This document shows, piece by piece, positions 62,885 through 64,000 of a DNA stretch of 64,000 nucleotides. Numbering within the stretch: position 1 is the stretch's first letter; each line of letters starts with the position of its first letter. The stretch comes from Spodoptera frugiperda (lineage: Eukaryota; Arthropoda; Insecta; Lepidoptera; Noctuidae): contig NC_064234.1 in NCBI RefSeq assembly GCF_023101765.2, forward strand, positions 4,092,001 through 4,156,000. The letters are read 5' to 3'. Both the position numbers and the translations under genes were made by a program. The notes beneath the pieces were generated by a model that had not been told where the DNA came from, searched no databases, and was given only the letters and a program-made list of their open reading frames with translations.

Positions 62885-63055
62885 TGCCTGATCCGGAGCT
62901 GCGGACTACCTAGCGGGTTTACCGGAGCTCCGGGTCGAAAAGCAGGAGAAGGAATGGGGTGGTTTTTAGTCAGTAAGAGTCTGACACTCCCTCTCGCCTT
63001 GCCCAAGGCGGGAGAAGTCATTGGATGATATTCCCCCTCAAAAAAAAAAAGGGGG
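62885..63055 (+). mobile_element. Family 2 retroposon directly after the R1 LINE tail
   Basis: Contains CCGGAGCTGCGGACTACC, GTCAGTAAGAGTCTGACAC, CTTGCCCAAGGCGGGAG and a final A-run. Same repeat as at 3056, 23876, 24668, 26422 and 44528. Here it follows the LINE 3' UTR without a visible boundary. Confidence 0.75.
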
Positions 63056-64000
63056 TTTTGGTCGTTTAAACTATGCCAAATACATTGTATGGAAAACAAA
63101 CATCATAATCTCTACAAATGATACTGGTAGGAAACTTCCAACACAATTAGAAAGTACAATGTGATTACATACTTTCCTTATATCGCAAGAACCTCTGCAT
63201 AATGAGATTATAATTTGCCTTGTAAAACTTGTAATACTAGAGCTATAAAGATGGATATTAAAGCTAGCGAACAAAAACTATATTTACATTGTAAAAAATA
63301 TTTGATGATGTGACGAAATAATAAAGTTACCGTAAGAAATATAAGATCGTATGTTGTATTTTATTATACTTTTCTCTAATGAAAAATGGTGATTATTTTT
63401 CATTCGATCGCTTTTACTTCACACATACTTCTCAAGTCGGGCGGCAGCGTAAGGCGGGAGACGTCAATGGATGATTCCCCCCCCTCCCAAACTGTTACTA
63501 ACATACACATAAAATTTAATTAAATTATTTATTTATAGGTATCTATGGGCCATAGTTGCCTGAAAGTAAAGGTTTAAATAAAAAAACAGTTACTGACATA
63601 CAACTATAATAAACATTGCTATACATAATATCTGTAAACATGTCGGATATCGCGTTAAGTATATTATTATCTCTTGTCTGGTCACTAATTGTTTATTTTT
63701 CGTAGACAATAATTTCAATGCAAAATCTCATACATAACGATGTGAATACTGTTTCGATATTTTCTGTTATGAGTACCTATTGCTAGTTACATCATGGCAT
63801 GTTCATTACTTATTTATTTTTGTCTATCGTAAATGGTTAGCAAATTCTGTAGCAGTTAAGTAACGACTGAAAAAAACTTGAAAATGTTTCATGTTATACA
63901 ACTATCTTTTACTTAATACATATTTTCAAAAATTACATGTAATACGCGATTTGTAGAAAGAGCTAGGTTTATTTTTTCAAAGTTAAAGCATTTATTTCAA
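63056..64000. other. Window end, no gene recognised
   Basis: AT-rich; only the family 2 fragment at 63437 stands out. Confidence 0.5.
63437..63490 (+). mobile_element. Family 2 retroposon, 3' end fragment
   Basis: Only the GGCGGGAGACGTCAATGG block and a C-rich terminus remain. Confidence 0.55.

Noticed and set aside
1..64000. tRNA, rRNA genes or CRISPR arrays
   Set aside because: No complete cloverleaf outside the SINEs, no rRNA-like block, no regularly spaced repeats; a eukaryotic window would not carry CRISPR arrays.

Overview
Overall: this 64 kb window is eukaryotic and AT-rich, with spliced genes and dense repeat debris. Protein content and repeat families point to a moth (Lepidoptera), probably a noctuoid; that placement is inference. 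Three protein-coding genes could be reconstructed exon by exon, all with matching reading-frame phases at GT-AG borders.

Layout: (1) 1-34979 has no recognisable coding exon. It is most likely the 5' flank and/or giant first intron of laccase 2, sprinkled with SINEs and MITEs. (2) 34980-42783 (+) is laccase 2 (Lac2/MCO2), the cuticle-tanning phenoloxidase. Its signal-peptide exon is not identified. Four common exons are followed by two alternative 3' cassettes, A (38482-39614) and B (41043-42783), each encoding the whole C-terminal copper-binding half with its own stop and poly(A) signals. (3) 45544-48199 (+) is a five-exon secreted chymotrypsin-fold serine protease with an intact triad and an unusual acidic Thr-rich insertion of about 60 residues after the active-site GDSGGP. 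(4) 48671-60176 (-) is a nine-exon laccase-like gene that has lost five of the ten copper-binding histidines. It matches the multicopper oxidase-related protein (MCORP) of insects, a predicted non-oxidase. The protease and MCORP genes converge, with poly(A) signals only about 30 bp apart. (5) 60300-64000 is MCORP 5' flank with a composite of SINE, R1-clade LINE tail and a second SINE-like repeat.

Mobile DNA: two abundant retroposon-like families (several copies with clear target-site duplications), a tRNA-derived SINE, a third dispersed family, a PIF/Harbinger transposase relic split by a SINE inside MCORP intron 4, an R1-clade LINE 3' end, and several palindromic MITEs.

Biology: an active cuticle laccase with two interchangeable copper-binding C-terminal halves sits about 6 kb from an inactivated relative, with a secreted protease between them. 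The protease may be unrelated functionally; nothing in the sequence links them beyond position.
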